Made by a program: the position numbers and the translations under genes. DNA of 64,000 nt from Streptomyces violaceoruber (GTDB taxonomy: Bacteria; Actinomycetota; Actinomycetes; Streptomycetales; Streptomycetaceae): positions 7,440,001 to 7,504,000 of the forward strand of contig NZ_CP137734.1 of assembly GCF_033406955.1 (NCBI RefSeq), written 5' to 3'. This document shows positions 8,381-18,590 of the stretch, piece by piece. Numbering within the stretch: position 1 is the first letter of the stretch; each line of letters opens with the position of its first letter. The notes beneath the pieces were generated by a model. The model did not search any database. It saw only the letters and a list, made by a program, of their open reading frames with translations, and was not told the DNA's origin.

Positions 8381-11300
8381 GTGTCAAAAGCCCTTCAGGG
8401 CTCCTTCCCGCTTAGTAGGATCACCGGCAGAGCGGGGCGGAGGCGCACGGGGTGGGGGGCAGCGGTATGGCAGCGGGGGGTCGGCGGGGGGCGGCGGGGG
8501 GCGGCGGAGCGGTTGCGGGAGCGCCGTAGGGCCGCGGTGCGCAAGCGCGTTCACGACAAGGCACTCATCGAGGTGCGGGGCTGTCTGCGGGACTGGGACG
8601 ACGGCCGTGACGCGGCACGCGAGGCCAAGGCGGTGGCCGAGACGATCATCGCGCCCGAGTACGAGGGCCGGGTGCTCATCGAGTTGTTGCAGAACGCGCA
8701 CGACGCGCACCTGGCCCGCGCCGCCGACGGACGTATCGAAATCCGGCTGGACGAGGACGAGGGTGAGTACGGCACCCTCTATGTGGCCAATGGCGGCACG
8801 CCGTTCGGCGGCAAGAACTTCAAGGACCTGTGCCGCATCGCCCTATCCAGCAAGCGTGCCGACGCGGGGATCGGCCACAAGGGCGTGGGCTTCAAGAGCG
8901 TGCTGCACCTGTGCGACGCACCCGAGATCTACAGCGTGGCCAGGGAGGGATCCCGGGTCCCCGACGGATTCACCTTCCGGTTCGCCCGGCTCGATGACTA
9001 CGACGCGCTCGCCCGGGAGGTGGCACCTGAACGCGCCGATTTCGACGACTACTTGAAGAAAACTCTGCTCACGTTGAAGGTGCCGGTCTTCCTGGAGGAG
9101 GCACCGAAGAGCGTTCATAACTTCATGCGCCGGGGCTTCGTCACCGTCGTCCGTCTGCCGCTGAAGTCGGCCGACGCGCGCTCGGCCGTCGGGGCACAAA
9201 TGCGGGAACTCATGGACGAAAACGCCCCGTTCGAGCTGTTTCTTGACCGGCTGGAACGTGTCCGGCTGGAGCGGCGGGTCGCAGGGAAGACCCGGGGCAA
9301 GACGTATGACCGCCAGGTGGAGGTGCTGCACCAGGCCCGCGGCTTGAAGGTGCAGCAGGTCACCTTGCGCCGGCGGATGCGACTGATCGTCGTCTGCGGG
9401 AAGGTCGCCCCGGACCGCGCCCGGGAGGCGCTCACCGCGTCGATCGAGAAAAGCGGGATGCGACGCGACTGGATGGCTTGGGAGAAGAAGGCCGAGGTTC
9501 GCGTCGCCGTACCGGTCGCCGATCCCCTGCGGGAGGGGCGGCTGTACACCTTCCTGCCGATGGGCGAGCAGATCCCGACGCCCCTGCGCGGCTTCGTTCA
9601 CGCCCCGTTCTTCGCCGAAATGAACCGGCGCTCGTTCAACGAGGCGGTGCCGTGGAATGGCCTGCTGCTCGACACCGTGGCCGAGACGTGTGCCCGCGCG
9701 GTGCTCGCCACGGTCGAGGGACGGGCCCCCATTCCCGCCGGAGCGCTGGTCGACCTGATGTGCTGGCGGTCGCCCACGGCACTGACCCGGCTCACTTCCG
9801 CCTTCCAGCGGCTGGGTCACGGCATCGCCCAGGTGCCGTTCATGCCTGTGATCGCCACGGCGTCCGGCACGCGCACCTCCCTGCACCGGGCAGTGCTGTG
9901 GGAAGGCAAGGAGCACGCCACGGCCTTCACCCCGCACCCGGTCGCCGCCAGTGGGGTCACCGATCTCCTCGACCCGCAGCTGCATTTTGTACGGCTGCGG
10001 CGGCTGGTGTCTCTCGCGAGGAGTGTGGGCACGCGCCTCGAACCGCCGTCGGAGCGCCTCGCCTCCTGGGCGGAGCGGCTCGCCGAGGCCGCCGCCAGTG
10101 CCCCCTTCGACCCTGGATGGTGGGCGGACTTCTACTACGACCTCTCGCAGGAGTTCCCCGACGGCTCGGACCTGACCGGCAAGCGGATCATTCTCACATC
10201 CGGGTCGGCGTCGCCGGCACCGGCTGGCGGGGAAGGCGTCTTCTTCGACCGCGAGTCCCTGCGGGGCGGCTCCCTTCCGGCCCTGCCCGACGGACTGTCC
10301 GGCCGTCTGCACTTCGTACACGAGGGCATCGCCTGGACCGGCAAGGGCCAAAAGCGCAGAGCGCAGGGCCGCACCTGGCTCAGGACCGCCGGCCTCGTCC
10401 ACGAGTACGGAGCCGACCGGGTGCTCGAGGTCGTGGCCGCGGCACTGAGGGCGGACGGAGAGGGCGGAGTCGAGGACAGCGTGCGCCTGGCCTGCCTTCG
10501 CTACGCCTGCGCGGTCTCCCACGCGCTGGAGACCGAGGGGCGCAGGGCTCCGCGGCTGAAGGATCTCCGGGTACCGACCCGGGGCGGCTGGCAGGAGGCG
10601 AGCCGTGCCATGTTCGGGCCGGGATGGCCCGGTGAGCACTCTTCCGTCGATGACACTCTGACCCGGTTCCTGGAGCGCGTCCGGGGACTGTCGTCCGTAC
10701 TCACCCAGACGGAGCAGCGGCTCCTCCCGCGCCCCGAAGAGCTGTGCGGGGACACGCTCCCCGTCGAGGCCATGCGGCGCTTCCTCGAACGGCACGGCGT
10801 CGCTCACGGCCTGCGTCCCCGGCACGAGGGCTTCCGCACCGAAGTGCGAGGCCAGGATCTCAACTGGCCCGCTCGATTCTGGGTTCCGAACCGGCGGGAT
10901 CTGCTGCCGCAGTGGCGGACGACCGCCGAGCGCTGGCCGAACCGGCGGCGGGTCGGTTACCTCAAGGTGGCCTACCACTCACGCGCCCATTCCGCGGACG
11001 TGCTGCCCGGACAGGACGACTACGCCGCCTTCGGCGAGGAGGACCGCAGGCTCTACGCGGAACTCATCGTGCACGGCCTCGCCTTCTCCTGGCTCGACTC
11101 CGCGCTGGAGATGCATTTCGTACGCCACACCGACTCCGCGGGCACCCCCTGGCCCACTCCGCTGGCCGCCTTCCTCGCCCAAGCGCCGTGGATCCCGCAG
11201 ACCACCGTCCCAGGCGCTACCGCTGAGGGGATCGTGTTCGCCACGGCGGGCCGGGCCTGGTGGGGGCAGGGCACGCAGTCCCCGCCCCCTTTCCTCAGCG

Positions 11301-13825
11301 TGGTGCCCGCGACCTTGCGCAGCAGGCGGTCCGCCAAGCTCGTGGCACGCCTCGGCCTGCTCGGCATCCGCTCCTGGGACGACCCCGGCACCGCGCTCGA
11401 TCGGCTCAGCTATCTGCCCAACCTGGTGCAGGCCGGCCCGCACCTGCGCGAAGGCAGGCACGCGCACGAGATCGGGCAGGAGTACGAGAAGGCGTGGGCC
11501 CAGCTGCTGCCCGCGAACGGCGGCACACGCACCACCGACGGCGGGCCTGCCACGCCACCGCACCGGCTGCTGGTCCACCGGGCCGGTGCACTCGAACCCC
11601 TGGACGCGGCGGAGACGGACGAGCCGGTCTTCGTCCCGGACCCGGACGGCGCCCAGAACCGGGCCCTCCTGGACCGCATCCCGGTACCTGTGATCCCGAT
11701 CAGGGACAGGGCGCTGGGCGCCCGGGTCCACGCCTTCCTCGACCAGGGGACGACGTTCGACGTCCAACGGTGCGGCGACGCCACACACGACATCCAGGTT
11801 AACGGGCTGCCCATCCGTGAGGCGATGCGCCTGCCGCTGACCCAGTACGCGGGCCCCTGGCTGCTCACCCTGGTCGCGGCCCTGGTGGAGTTCGACGAGG
11901 AGCGCGCGTCCCGGACGGAGCCCGTGACCGTGGCCGAGGCGACCACCCTGCTGCGCCGCTGCGAGGTGACCGTGGCCGACGAGGCCGTCGTCTGGATCGC
12001 CGGACACCGTCTCACCGAGAACGGCACGGACCGCGCCCTGCTCCACCCACACCCCGACCGGCCCTGTGTCGTCGTCATGCACAACGGGGCGCGCACCGGC
12101 TGGCGGGTGCTCCGTACCGCCGCACCCGCCCTGGCCGCTCTCATCCGCGCGCCCTACCTCGCGGACATCCTGTGGAAGGCACTGACCCGGCTGGAGGAGC
12201 GGGACCTGAAGACGGACGACGTTTCCGAGGAGGATCTCGCGGACGTCCTGGAGCTACGGCAGCACCAGCTGCGCGTAATCCTCGCCGAGCGCGCCTCGCA
12301 GCGCTCCGGCAGCGCGCGGCTCGTGCCGCTCCTCGCCTGCCTCTACCTCGACCTCGCGGAGGAACTCCAACAGCGCGTCGAGGAATTCCCCGACCGTGCA
12401 GCCCTCCTGGCCTGGCTCACCGCCCGCACCGGCGCACCCGACGCGGAACGCCTCATGCGGCTCCTCGACGACGACGATCCGGAACGGCAGCTGAGGGCCC
12501 TGTCCGTAACCCTGGCCGAAGCCAACCGCGCCTGGCGCGCACTGAGTCTGCCGCAGATCGACAACACCGACCGGCACGAACAGCAGTTCGCGACCTGGCT
12601 CCAGCGAAACCGTCCCGCACTCGCCGAGCGGATCAGGGACGCCCACGCCGACGTCCACCGCTCCGGCCGGTCCCTGGCCGCCTACGTGCGCCTGCGGGGC
12701 CTGCCCACACTCGCGCCGGACCCGACCTGGCACACGACACTCTGGGACCTCACCGACCAGCTCCTCCAAGCTCACGCGGACGCCTGGCTGACCCGATCGC
12801 TCCCCGCACAACCGTCGACGTCCCGCGCGCTGCCGCCGCTCACCGAGGTCCGCGAAGCATCCACCACCGCCGTCCACCAGCACCTGCCGCGTCTACGGCA
12901 GCTGATCCAGGAATGGCAGCGTCTGCACCCGACGAGCCACACCGTGGTGCCGCCGCCCCCGCAAGAGGTGCTACGAGCGCTGGACGACGAAGGGCTGCTG
13001 GACTTCGAGGTCCTATCCACGAAGGCGTTGATCACCTGGCTCAGCCACCACGGCCACTGGCCGACGGACATGCCCCTGTCGGACCGGCGCGCCCAACTCG
13101 GGCTGTCCCCGACGAGCTCGTCGGCGCCTGCCGGGAACAGCGGCACGGCCGCGGGCACAGGCCAGTCCGGAGCACCCGTGCCCGGCCCCCAAGTGGCTCT
13201 GAACGGCAGGCTCGTCCCGGCGGGCCCCGACGACCTGGCCGCACTGGCCCGTGAGGTGGCCGCGGACCTGACACCGGAACAACGCGCCACTTCGGCCACG
13301 GCCGTGACCACGCTCGCGCCCCGCATTCCCCGGCCGCGCACCCCGTCACAGCCCGGAACGGGATCGCAGGGCGGTTCCTACCAGGCCGCGGGCAACGACC
13401 AAGACCGCACCGTGCCTGTGGGCGTAGCGGGAGAGGCGGCGGTGGCCGCCTGGCTGCACAAGCAGTTCGGCGTCGAACCACAGGACTCATGGAAGTCCAG
13501 CCTGCGCGTGCACGGACTCGCCGGAGCACAGCCGGGGGACGACCGGCTCGGCTACGACTTCCTCATCCACGACGGCGACGCGACCTACCTCTACGAGGTC
13601 AAGGCGTCCACGGGCGACAGCGGAGAGATCATCCTGGGCGAGTCGGAGGTACGACGCGCTTCCCGGCTGGCCCCGGGCGAGACGTACTTCATCGTGTACG
13701 TCTCCCATGTCTTCGACCGTGACCGCCGCGCCATCACCGTCCTGCCCAACCCATTCGGCGCCCCGGACCTCGCAGGCTACGAACTGGTTAGCACCCAGCT
13801 GAGGCTCCGCTTCAACCTTGGCTGA
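8381..13825 (+). CDS. Giant sacsin-like GHKL ATPase with C-terminal NO VEIN/DUF3883-like domain
   Basis: Up to 1814 aa. Residues about 95-300 are a sacsin/HSP90-type ATP-binding domain: IELLQNAHDAH (N box, about 98-108), a G1-like box after it, and IGHKGVGFKSV (about 164-174). The C-terminal 130 residues (GEAAVAAWL ... LGYDFLIHD ... YEVKAST) match the DUF3883/NO VEIN fold, a PD-(D/E)XK relative keeping GYD and ExK. The roughly 1300 residues between are helical and unrecognised. Proteins of this architecture occur in bacterial defence islands, so nucleotide-gated DNA sensing or cleavage is plausible but unproven. The start is uncertain: GTG 8381 opens the frame, but the first 50 codons are Gly/Arg-rich with several G runs, and GTG 8537 is an in-frame alternative closer to the conserved domain. 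Transcribed alone, probably from the promoter-like element at 8313-8341. Confidence 0.8.
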   Translation: MSKALQGSFPLSRITGRAGRRRTGWGAAVWQRGVGGGRRGAAERLRERRRAAVRKRVHDKALIEVRGCLRDWDDGRDAAREAKAVAETIIAPEYEGRVLIELLQNAHDAHLARAADGRIEIRLDEDEGEYGTLYVANGGTPFGGKNFKDLCRIALSSKRADAGIGHKGVGFKSVLHLCDAPEIYSVAREGSRVPDGFTFRFARLDDYDALAREVAPERADFDDYLKKTLLTLKVPVFLEEAPKSVHNFMRRGFVTVVRLPLKSADARSAVGAQMRELMDENAPFELFLDRLERVRLERRVAGKTRGKTYDRQVEVLHQARGLKVQQVTLRRRMRLIVVCGKVAPDRAREALTASIEKSGMRRDWMAWEKKAEVRVAVPVADPLREGRLYTFLPMGEQIPTPLRGFVHAPFFAEMNRRSFNEAVPWNGLLLDTVAETCARAVLATVEGRAPIPAGALVDLMCWRSPTALTRLTSAFQRLGHGIAQVPFMPVIATASGTRTSLHRAVLWEGKEHATAFTPHPVAASGVTDLLDPQLHFVRLRRLVSLARSVGTRLEPPSERLASWAERLAEAAASAPFDPGWWADFYYDLSQEFPDGSDLTGKRIILTSGSASPAPAGGEGVFFDRESLRGGSLPALPDGLSGRLHFVHEGIAWTGKGQKRRAQGRTWLRTAGLVHEYGADRVLEVVAAALRADGEGGVEDSVRLACLRYACAVSHALETEGRRAPRLKDLRVPTRGGWQEASRAMFGPGWPGEHSSVDDTLTRFLERVRGLSSVLTQTEQRLLPRPEELCGDTLPVEAMRRFLERHGVAHGLRPRHEGFRTEVRGQDLNWPARFWVPNRRDLLPQWRTTAERWPNRRRVGYLKVAYHSRAHSADVLPGQDDYAAFGEEDRRLYAELIVHGLAFSWLDSALEMHFVRHTDSAGTPWPTPLAAFLAQAPWIPQTTVPGATAEGIVFATAGRAWWGQGTQSPPPFLSVVPATLRSRRSAKLVARLGLLGIRSWDDPGTALDRLSYLPNLVQAGPHLREGRHAHEIGQEYEKAWAQLLPANGGTRTTDGGPATPPHRLLVHRAGALEPLDAAETDEPVFVPDPDGAQNRALLDRIPVPVIPIRDRALGARVHAFLDQGTTFDVQRCGDATHDIQVNGLPIREAMRLPLTQYAGPWLLTLVAALVEFDEERASRTEPVTVAEATTLLRRCEVTVADEAVVWIAGHRLTENGTDRALLHPHPDRPCVVVMHNGARTGWRVLRTAAPALAALIRAPYLADILWKALTRLEERDLKTDDVSEEDLADVLELRQHQLRVILAERASQRSGSARLVPLLACLYLDLAEELQQRVEEFPDRAALLAWLTARTGAPDAERLMRLLDDDDPERQLRALSVTLAEANRAWRALSLPQIDNTDRHEQQFATWLQRNRPALAERIRDAHADVHRSGRSLAAYVRLRGLPTLAPDPTWHTTLWDLTDQLLQAHADAWLTRSLPAQPSTSRALPPLTEVREASTTAVHQHLPRLRQLIQEWQRLHPTSHTVVPPPPQEVLRALDDEGLLDFEVLSTKALITWLSHHGHWPTDMPLSDRRAQLGLSPTSSSAPAGNSGTAAGTGQSGAPVPGPQVALNGRLVPAGPDDLAALAREVAADLTPEQRATSATAVTTLAPRIPRPRTPSQPGTGSQGGSYQAAGNDQDRTVPVGVAGEAAVAAWLHKQFGVEPQDSWKSSLRVHGLAGAQPGDDRLGYDFLIHDGDATYLYEVKASTGDSGEIILGESEVRRASRLAPGETYFIVYVSHVFDRDRRAITVLPNPFGAPDLAGYELVSTQLRLRFNLG

Positions 13826-14029
13826 ATCAATAAGTTCGAGTCCGGCTGGCTGTGGGACGTCGGCCTTTTTGACGAGCTTGGCAGGCATGGGTTGGACACT
13901 GAGTGGGCATGGCCGAGCCGAGCTGAAATGCAAACTGCCCAGCCTGATCATTCGAGGGCACGGCCATCAGGTCCCGATGTCTAGAAGGAGGGCTCGAGCA
14001 GCTCATGCCGGTGTCGGCGGAGCGGGCGC

Positions 14030-15442
14030 TCAGTAGGTCGGTCCGTAAGGGCTCCAGTGCCCGAGGAAGGGCCTTAGGTCGTCGGCTCGCGGTTCGGGGA
14101 CGTCGGGCAACCGGGGTGGTGAGTTCAGCGGGTCGAGGCGCTCGACGGTGGCCACTGCCCAGCTGATCCATGCTTCGGCGTCGGTTCTGGCCTGCCCTGG
14201 CGGCATGGCCTCGACGCGCGTGCGTATGGCGCTCACGTACTCCGTCAGTCGAGTGGCGTGGCGCCAAGCCGCTTCCTGCGCTTCGAAGTGCCTGACGCGG
14301 TACGCCTCGGCGTACCGGATGCGGGCTTCTTCCATGGCGGCTTCCCAGCGGATGCGCTTCTGGCGTGCCGCTTCGATCTCGTCGAGGCGTCTGCGTTCTG
14401 CGGCTTCGCCTCGAAGCGTGATCTCCTGTGCGATCTCGGCGAGCTGGTCTTCGAGGGGGCGGCCGGGGGTGTCGGCCCATTCGCTCGCCCGGTGCGGCTG
14501 GCCGCCGCTGAGGACGAAGCGGAGGCGTTCGGACGGGGTGTAGTCGAAGCGGGGGATCCTGACCCAGGAGTCCTTCTTGGCCGCGGCGAGTTCCTTCTCG
14601 GTGGCGATGTGCTCGGTCCGGTCTTGCTCCTGGAGGACAAGGAACCCCACGGTCTGGCCCTGTACGGTGATGGTGAAGTGGGGAGATGCCCTCCGGCGGC
14701 GATGAGATGGCGGCGCGAAGCCGGTCTGTCCTGCCGAACTGGAGTGTCCTTCGGCCTCGGCGGCGGTGATCAGTGCCTGGATGAGCCGGAGGGCGCGGCC
14801 TTGGACGGGTTTGGTCAGGCCCAGTGGCTGGGGTTCGTTCTGCATGGCCCGGACCACGGTGTGCGGCCGCGCGAGCCGCGAGGGCACGGGGACGGGTTCG
14901 AGGACGGCAAGGCGCCAGGCGGGGATGTCGACGAGCTTGACCTCGTACCCGCCACGGCACCAACTCCCGTACAGCTCCTTCGTCTCCGGGACCCTTCCGG
15001 ACCTACGTGCCGCGGCGACGCGGGACGGCCACTTCTCCAAGTCCGGACCGCTGCCGTTCTTGACGATCCGGCCGCCGGCGTCCGCGAGCTCTTGCAGCAG
15101 CTGCTCCGTGAACGTCACACGAGGTTGTGATGGAGGGCTTGGCTTCCGTCCGGCGGCCGGAGTTTCCTGCGCTCGGGTGGAGTGGGGTCGTGGAGCGGCG
15201 GCCTGGGGCTTGCGCGGGCGTGACCCGCGGAAAGGGTAGGTGCCGTGCGCCAGGTAGTGCTGGCCTGCACTCGTCAGGGCGACGCTCCACTGCCCGCCCT
15301 TCCGGGAGACAGTGACCAGGCCCCGGTTCTGCAGTGCCTGACACGTGGTCTTGTAGGAGCTGGTCTCCCAGACACCGGCAGGGCACCCGGCTCCCACCCA
15401 CTGCAGCACTGACAGTTGCCGCTCATTGACCTGCCGCTCCAA
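14030..15442 (-). CDS. Winged-helix and coiled-coil hypothetical protein
   Basis: 470 aa from TTG 15442, which has GAAGG seven bases upstream. The first 65 residues read as a winged helix (YKTTCQALQNRGLVTV then GGQWSVALTSAGQHYL). A Pro/Ala/Arg linker follows. The middle contains HFTITVQGQTVGFLVLQEQDR, a beta-rich segment, and residues about 330-420 form a long Arg/Glu/Ala coiled coil. Proteins with this layout occur in many Streptomyces genomes without known function. A DNA-binding role is suggested by the N-terminus only. It converges on the giant ATPase gene with about 200 bp between, where I see nothing else. Confidence 0.65.
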   Translation of the reverse strand: MERQVNERQLSVLQWVGAGCPAGVWETSSYKTTCQALQNRGLVTVSRKGGQWSVALTSAGQHYLAHGTYPFRGSRPRKPQAAAPRPHSTRAQETPAAGRKPSPPSQPRVTFTEQLLQELADAGGRIVKNGSGPDLEKWPSRVAAARRSGRVPETKELYGSWCRGGYEVKLVDIPAWRLAVLEPVPVPSRLARPHTVVRAMQNEPQPLGLTKPVQGRALRLIQALITAAEAEGHSSSAGQTGFAPPSHRRRRASPHFTITVQGQTVGFLVLQEQDRTEHIATEKELAAAKKDSWVRIPRFDYTPSERLRFVLSGGQPHRASEWADTPGRPLEDQLAEIAQEITLRGEAAERRRLDEIEAARQKRIRWEAAMEEARIRYAEAYRVRHFEAQEAAWRHATRLTEYVSAIRTRVEAMPPGQARTDAEAWISWAVATVERLDPLNSPPRLPDVPEPRADDLRPFLGHWSPYGPTY

Positions 15443-15733
15443 TGGCCCGCCTTCGACTTAAGGTTGACGTACGACGGCGGCATGTTGTCAGTTCCGTTTG
15501 TCGGCGACGGGCGGTTCAAAACAATTTGCTCGAACGAGCTGGGGCTGACGCGGGCCGTGTGTACGCCGCGATGGCGGCGTAACGCCGACCGGTGCGTGGC
15601 CGGCTCTTCGCCGAAGGGAGCGATGAGCTGCCATTGTGCGGGCGAACCGTGCGGGCGGCGAATGTCGCCGTTGCCGTCAGTTCGGCCTCCATGAGCTGCT
15701 GGCGAGTCAGCCCGGTGGCTTCGGTCGGGGCCT
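15443..15733. other. Intergenic region
   Basis: About 290 bp between two leftward genes. It must contain the promoter of the 470-aa gene. The only structure noted is the short palindrome GCTCGAACGAGC near 15528. No gene seen. Confidence 0.35.
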
Positions 15734-16257
15734 TCAGCCACTGAGCTTCGCGCGCAAGTGTTCGTTCTCCTTCTCCAGCGTCTTAAGGCGTCGTTCGAGT
15801 TCGGCCTGTGTCGGCTTCTTCGGGGGCGGTGGAGGTAGGGGCTCTGTTGCATCCGGTGGCTCTCCACGCAGTCCGATGGGTTCGAAAGCCACGATTGTTT
15901 GCCGGTCTGCCCCACACTCAGAGCATCGCCTGCCGTATGACCCGGCCGAGAGGGGGCGGTATACGTGTAGTGCGCCTCCGTCTCGATGGTGTGGCCGCAG
16001 TACAGCCGGACACGCCACCGCATGATCTCGTGGTCGGCCTTCTTGAAGGACTGCATTAGCTTTGCGACGTTCTCGAACGCCTGACGGCGATGCTCCGCCC
16101 TCTCCGGATCTGCCCGGCACTTGGCGTCGTCCTCCTCGACCTGGCGCCGAGCCCACTCGCTGATCTCCTCGCTCTGCTTCTGACGGCGGTGGTCCCCGCG
16201 CGTGAGTTCATACTCCTCCAACGGAACCCCGCTGCTCCGGTACTCGACTTCGCGCAT
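15734..16257 (-). pseudogene. Small Cys-rich hypothetical protein, frameshifted mid-gene
   Basis: Two overlapping frames together give one protein of about 174 aa. The 5' part starts at ATG 16257 (MREVEYRSSGVPLEEYEL) and runs through MRWRVRLYCGHTIETEAHY; the 3' part continues in the next frame with RRCSECGADRQTIVAFEPIGL, a Pro-rich linker and a leucine-rich coil ending EKENEHLRAKLSG. The CGH...CxxC pattern, probably zinc-binding, is complete only if the frames are joined. The shift falls near 15945-15960, at the five-G run. I have the impression that intact Streptomyces relatives run CGH-to-CxxC uninterrupted, but could not check. This is either a mutation or a sequence error. Function unknown. 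Confidence 0.6.
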
Positions 16258-16307
16258 GACGGCAAGCGTAGAAGCGGCGTCCACGCGGTCGTGGAGAAGA
16301 ATGGTCT

Positions 16308-16458
16308 TGATCAACCAGCTTGCGGATTCTGCCCATGAGTGACCGCCGGGGTGCGTACTGGCCCAGAGGGGCCGGGGTGGTTGATCAGGTTCGCGGTCAC
16401 AGGAGTCGCTGCGGGCTGTCAGGTGAGTTCCCGCCAGTCAGCCGGTTTTGATCAATCA
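16308..16458. promoter_or_regulatory. Three TTGATCA-core sites in a divergent promoter region
   Basis: CTTGATCAACCAG (near 16308), GGTTGATCAGG (near 16379) and TTTTGATCAATCAG (near 16446) repeat the palindromic core TTGATCA(A) at roughly 70-bp intervals between the leftward broken gene and the rightward GNAT gene. A repeated operator is possible; chance cannot be excluded. Confidence 0.3.
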
Positions 16459-16532
16459 GTGGCTCGGCACTGACGCTGTTGGGCAGTATGCCGTCCTGGG
16501 GCATTGTCGGTTGAGAGAACCGGAGGGGGAAC

Positions 16533-18590
16533 ATGGCGATCAGAGTGCTGCCGGTGTCTGCGGAACAGTTGGAGTTGCTGGACGCGGTTGTCGCTTTGGG
16601 CGACCGATACACGAAGTATCTGGGTCTGCTCACGCCGCCTGCCTACCGTAAGCACGCCGAGGACGGCGGCCTGCTGGTGGCTGTGGATGACGAGGAGGTC
16701 GTTGGTTACGCGCTCTTCGGGCTGCCTAAGCGGAGTCTGTATGTGCGTCTGGCTCATTTGTGCGTGGCCGAGGAGCATCGAGGCAGGGGTGTTGCTCGTG
16801 CGCTGATCGAGGCGATCCGCGCGCGGCATGCTCATCGTCTCGGTATTCGTGCGAAGTGTCGGCGCGACTATGGGCTCAGCGGCATGTGGACGGCGCTGGG
16901 CTTTGTTCCCAAGGGTGAGAGCCTGGGGCGGGGCAAGGACCAGGAGACGCTGGACACCTGGTGGCTCGACCTGGGGCACGAGGATCTGTTCACCGAGGCT
17001 CAGAGTGATGCGCTGCTGGTGGTGACCGTCGACCATGGGGTGTTCGCTGGGCTGCGCGGTACGGGAGCGGAACGCGCTGTTGCGGAGTCGCGTGCCCTCG
17101 AAGCGGGATGGCTCGCCGACCTGATCGAGCTCGCGTTCACTCCGCAGCTTCTGCACGATGTACGCGATGTCGAGGAGCGTGAGGCGCGCAACCATGAGCG
17201 CGCGGGGCTGGTTGAGTTGCGGTCACTGTCTCCGGACAGCGCAGCCGTGGCCATCCGCTTGGAGGAGCTGGCCGCGGCAGCCAGGAAGGAGCTGCCTGAT
17301 GTCCCCCTCGACGGTCGGCAGCGCTCCCGCTTGCGCTACGTGGCCGAGACATCGTGTGCCGGGCTCCAGGTGCTGGTGACGCGCGATCCCGCACTGGCGG
17401 CTCTGGCCGACATCGCCTGGGACGTCGCACGGGTCAAGGTCGTCTCCCCGGCCGTGGTCACGCTGCATGTGGACGAATTGCGCCAGGCCCAGGTGTACCG
17501 TCCTGCGGATCTCATGGGGACTGCCTTCTCCGCCGACGAGATCGCGCCAGGCAGTGAAGGAGAGCTGGTCGCCTTCTTCGACCAGGCCGAGGGTGACCGT
17601 GGAACGGCCTTCGCGGAGCGACTGAAAAGCCTCGCCAATGACGGCGTGCTGTGGAGCAGGGAGCTGCTCCGGGACGGAGAGGGGCATCCCGTAGCCCTTT
17701 ATGTCTGGGCTATGGACGGCCGCACGCTGAACGTGGCGTTCCTCCGCACGGCATCGCACCCGCTGGAGGAGACACTCGCCCGGCAACTGCTGTTCCTGCT
17801 CAAGCGGCTCGGCCGAGAGCGAGGGGCGCAGGCGGTCCGTATCACCGATCCGTTCCTGTCGCCGACGGCGATGTCGGCTGCCGGCGCGGACGGTTTCACG
17901 GAGGGCGAGAGTGGTTTCACCGCACTCCTGGTCGACGTCTGCGGACCTGCCGAGTCCGTCTCGGAGAAGGCCGCGGAGATCGCGGGACGGATGAGGCGGT
18001 CGACGCCACGGCTGGATGATCGCGCGTCGCCCGAGATCGTGAGCATGGCCGAGCGGGTGTGGTGGCCGGCCAAACTGATCGACACGGCCCTGCCCTCCTT
18101 CATCGCCCCCATCAAGCCGCGCTGGTCCACGGAGCTCTTCGACGTTCCGGCCATGCTCGTTCCCCGGGACGACGTCCTGGGCATCAGCCGCGAGCACGTT
18201 TACTACCGCTCGTCCGGACACCGGGGAGAGAGCGTTCCCGCCCGGATCCTGTGGTACGTCAGTGAGGGGACTTCGGGGCAGCAGGGCAAGATGGTCATCG
18301 GCTGTTCACGTCTGGACGAGGTGGTCATCGACGACCCTGACACCCTCTTCTCGCGATTCGAACACCTGGGCGTATATGGTCGTGCCGAAGTGCGTGCGAC
18401 AGCCGACGACTCGGGCAAGGTCATGGCTCTGAGGTTCTCGGACACAGAGATCTTTCCCGTACAGGTGACGCATTCACGATTGACCGCGTTGGCGAACGGG
18501 CTGGGACTACGGTTGTCGCTGATGTCGCTGTCCAAGATCAGCAACGCGCTGTTCCAGGCCGTTTACGAAGAGGGGCACCGAAAGACGTGA
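16533..18590 (+). CDS. GNAT acetyltransferase fused to a PIN-like domain
   Basis: 685 aa, ATG with GGAGGGGG seven bases upstream. Residues 1-150 are a GNAT acetyltransferase; HLCVAEEHRGRGVARALIEAI contains the R/Q-x-x-G-x-G/A acetyl-CoA loop. Residues about 160-310 resemble a PIN nuclease: VTVDHGVFAGL at the start, acidic residues in the middle and LVTRDPALAAL near the end. The remaining 370 residues include IARs of mixed alpha/beta character, with a closing segment (VYYRSSGHRG ... ARILWYVSEG) that may be another GNAT- or ASCH-related fold. The stop overlaps the start of the ASCH-domain gene by four bases, so they form an operon. An effector-regulator or RNA-modifying pair is suggested by the domains and the island; no activity can be assigned. 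Confidence 0.72.
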   Translation: MAIRVLPVSAEQLELLDAVVALGDRYTKYLGLLTPPAYRKHAEDGGLLVAVDDEEVVGYALFGLPKRSLYVRLAHLCVAEEHRGRGVARALIEAIRARHAHRLGIRAKCRRDYGLSGMWTALGFVPKGESLGRGKDQETLDTWWLDLGHEDLFTEAQSDALLVVTVDHGVFAGLRGTGAERAVAESRALEAGWLADLIELAFTPQLLHDVRDVEEREARNHERAGLVELRSLSPDSAAVAIRLEELAAAARKELPDVPLDGRQRSRLRYVAETSCAGLQVLVTRDPALAALADIAWDVARVKVVSPAVVTLHVDELRQAQVYRPADLMGTAFSADEIAPGSEGELVAFFDQAEGDRGTAFAERLKSLANDGVLWSRELLRDGEGHPVALYVWAMDGRTLNVAFLRTASHPLEETLARQLLFLLKRLGRERGAQAVRITDPFLSPTAMSAAGADGFTEGESGFTALLVDVCGPAESVSEKAAEIAGRMRRSTPRLDDRASPEIVSMAERVWWPAKLIDTALPSFIAPIKPRWSTELFDVPAMLVPRDDVLGISREHVYYRSSGHRGESVPARILWYVSEGTSGQQGKMVIGCSRLDEVVIDDPDTLFSRFEHLGVYGRAEVRATADDSGKVMALRFSDTEIFPVQVTHSRLTALANGLGLRLSLMSLSKISNALFQAVYEEGHRKT

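Noticed and set aside
8843..10978. Long minus-strand open frame (711 codons) inside the giant ATPase gene
   Set aside because: Antisense shadow; no domain, and the opposite frame has clear GHKL motifs.
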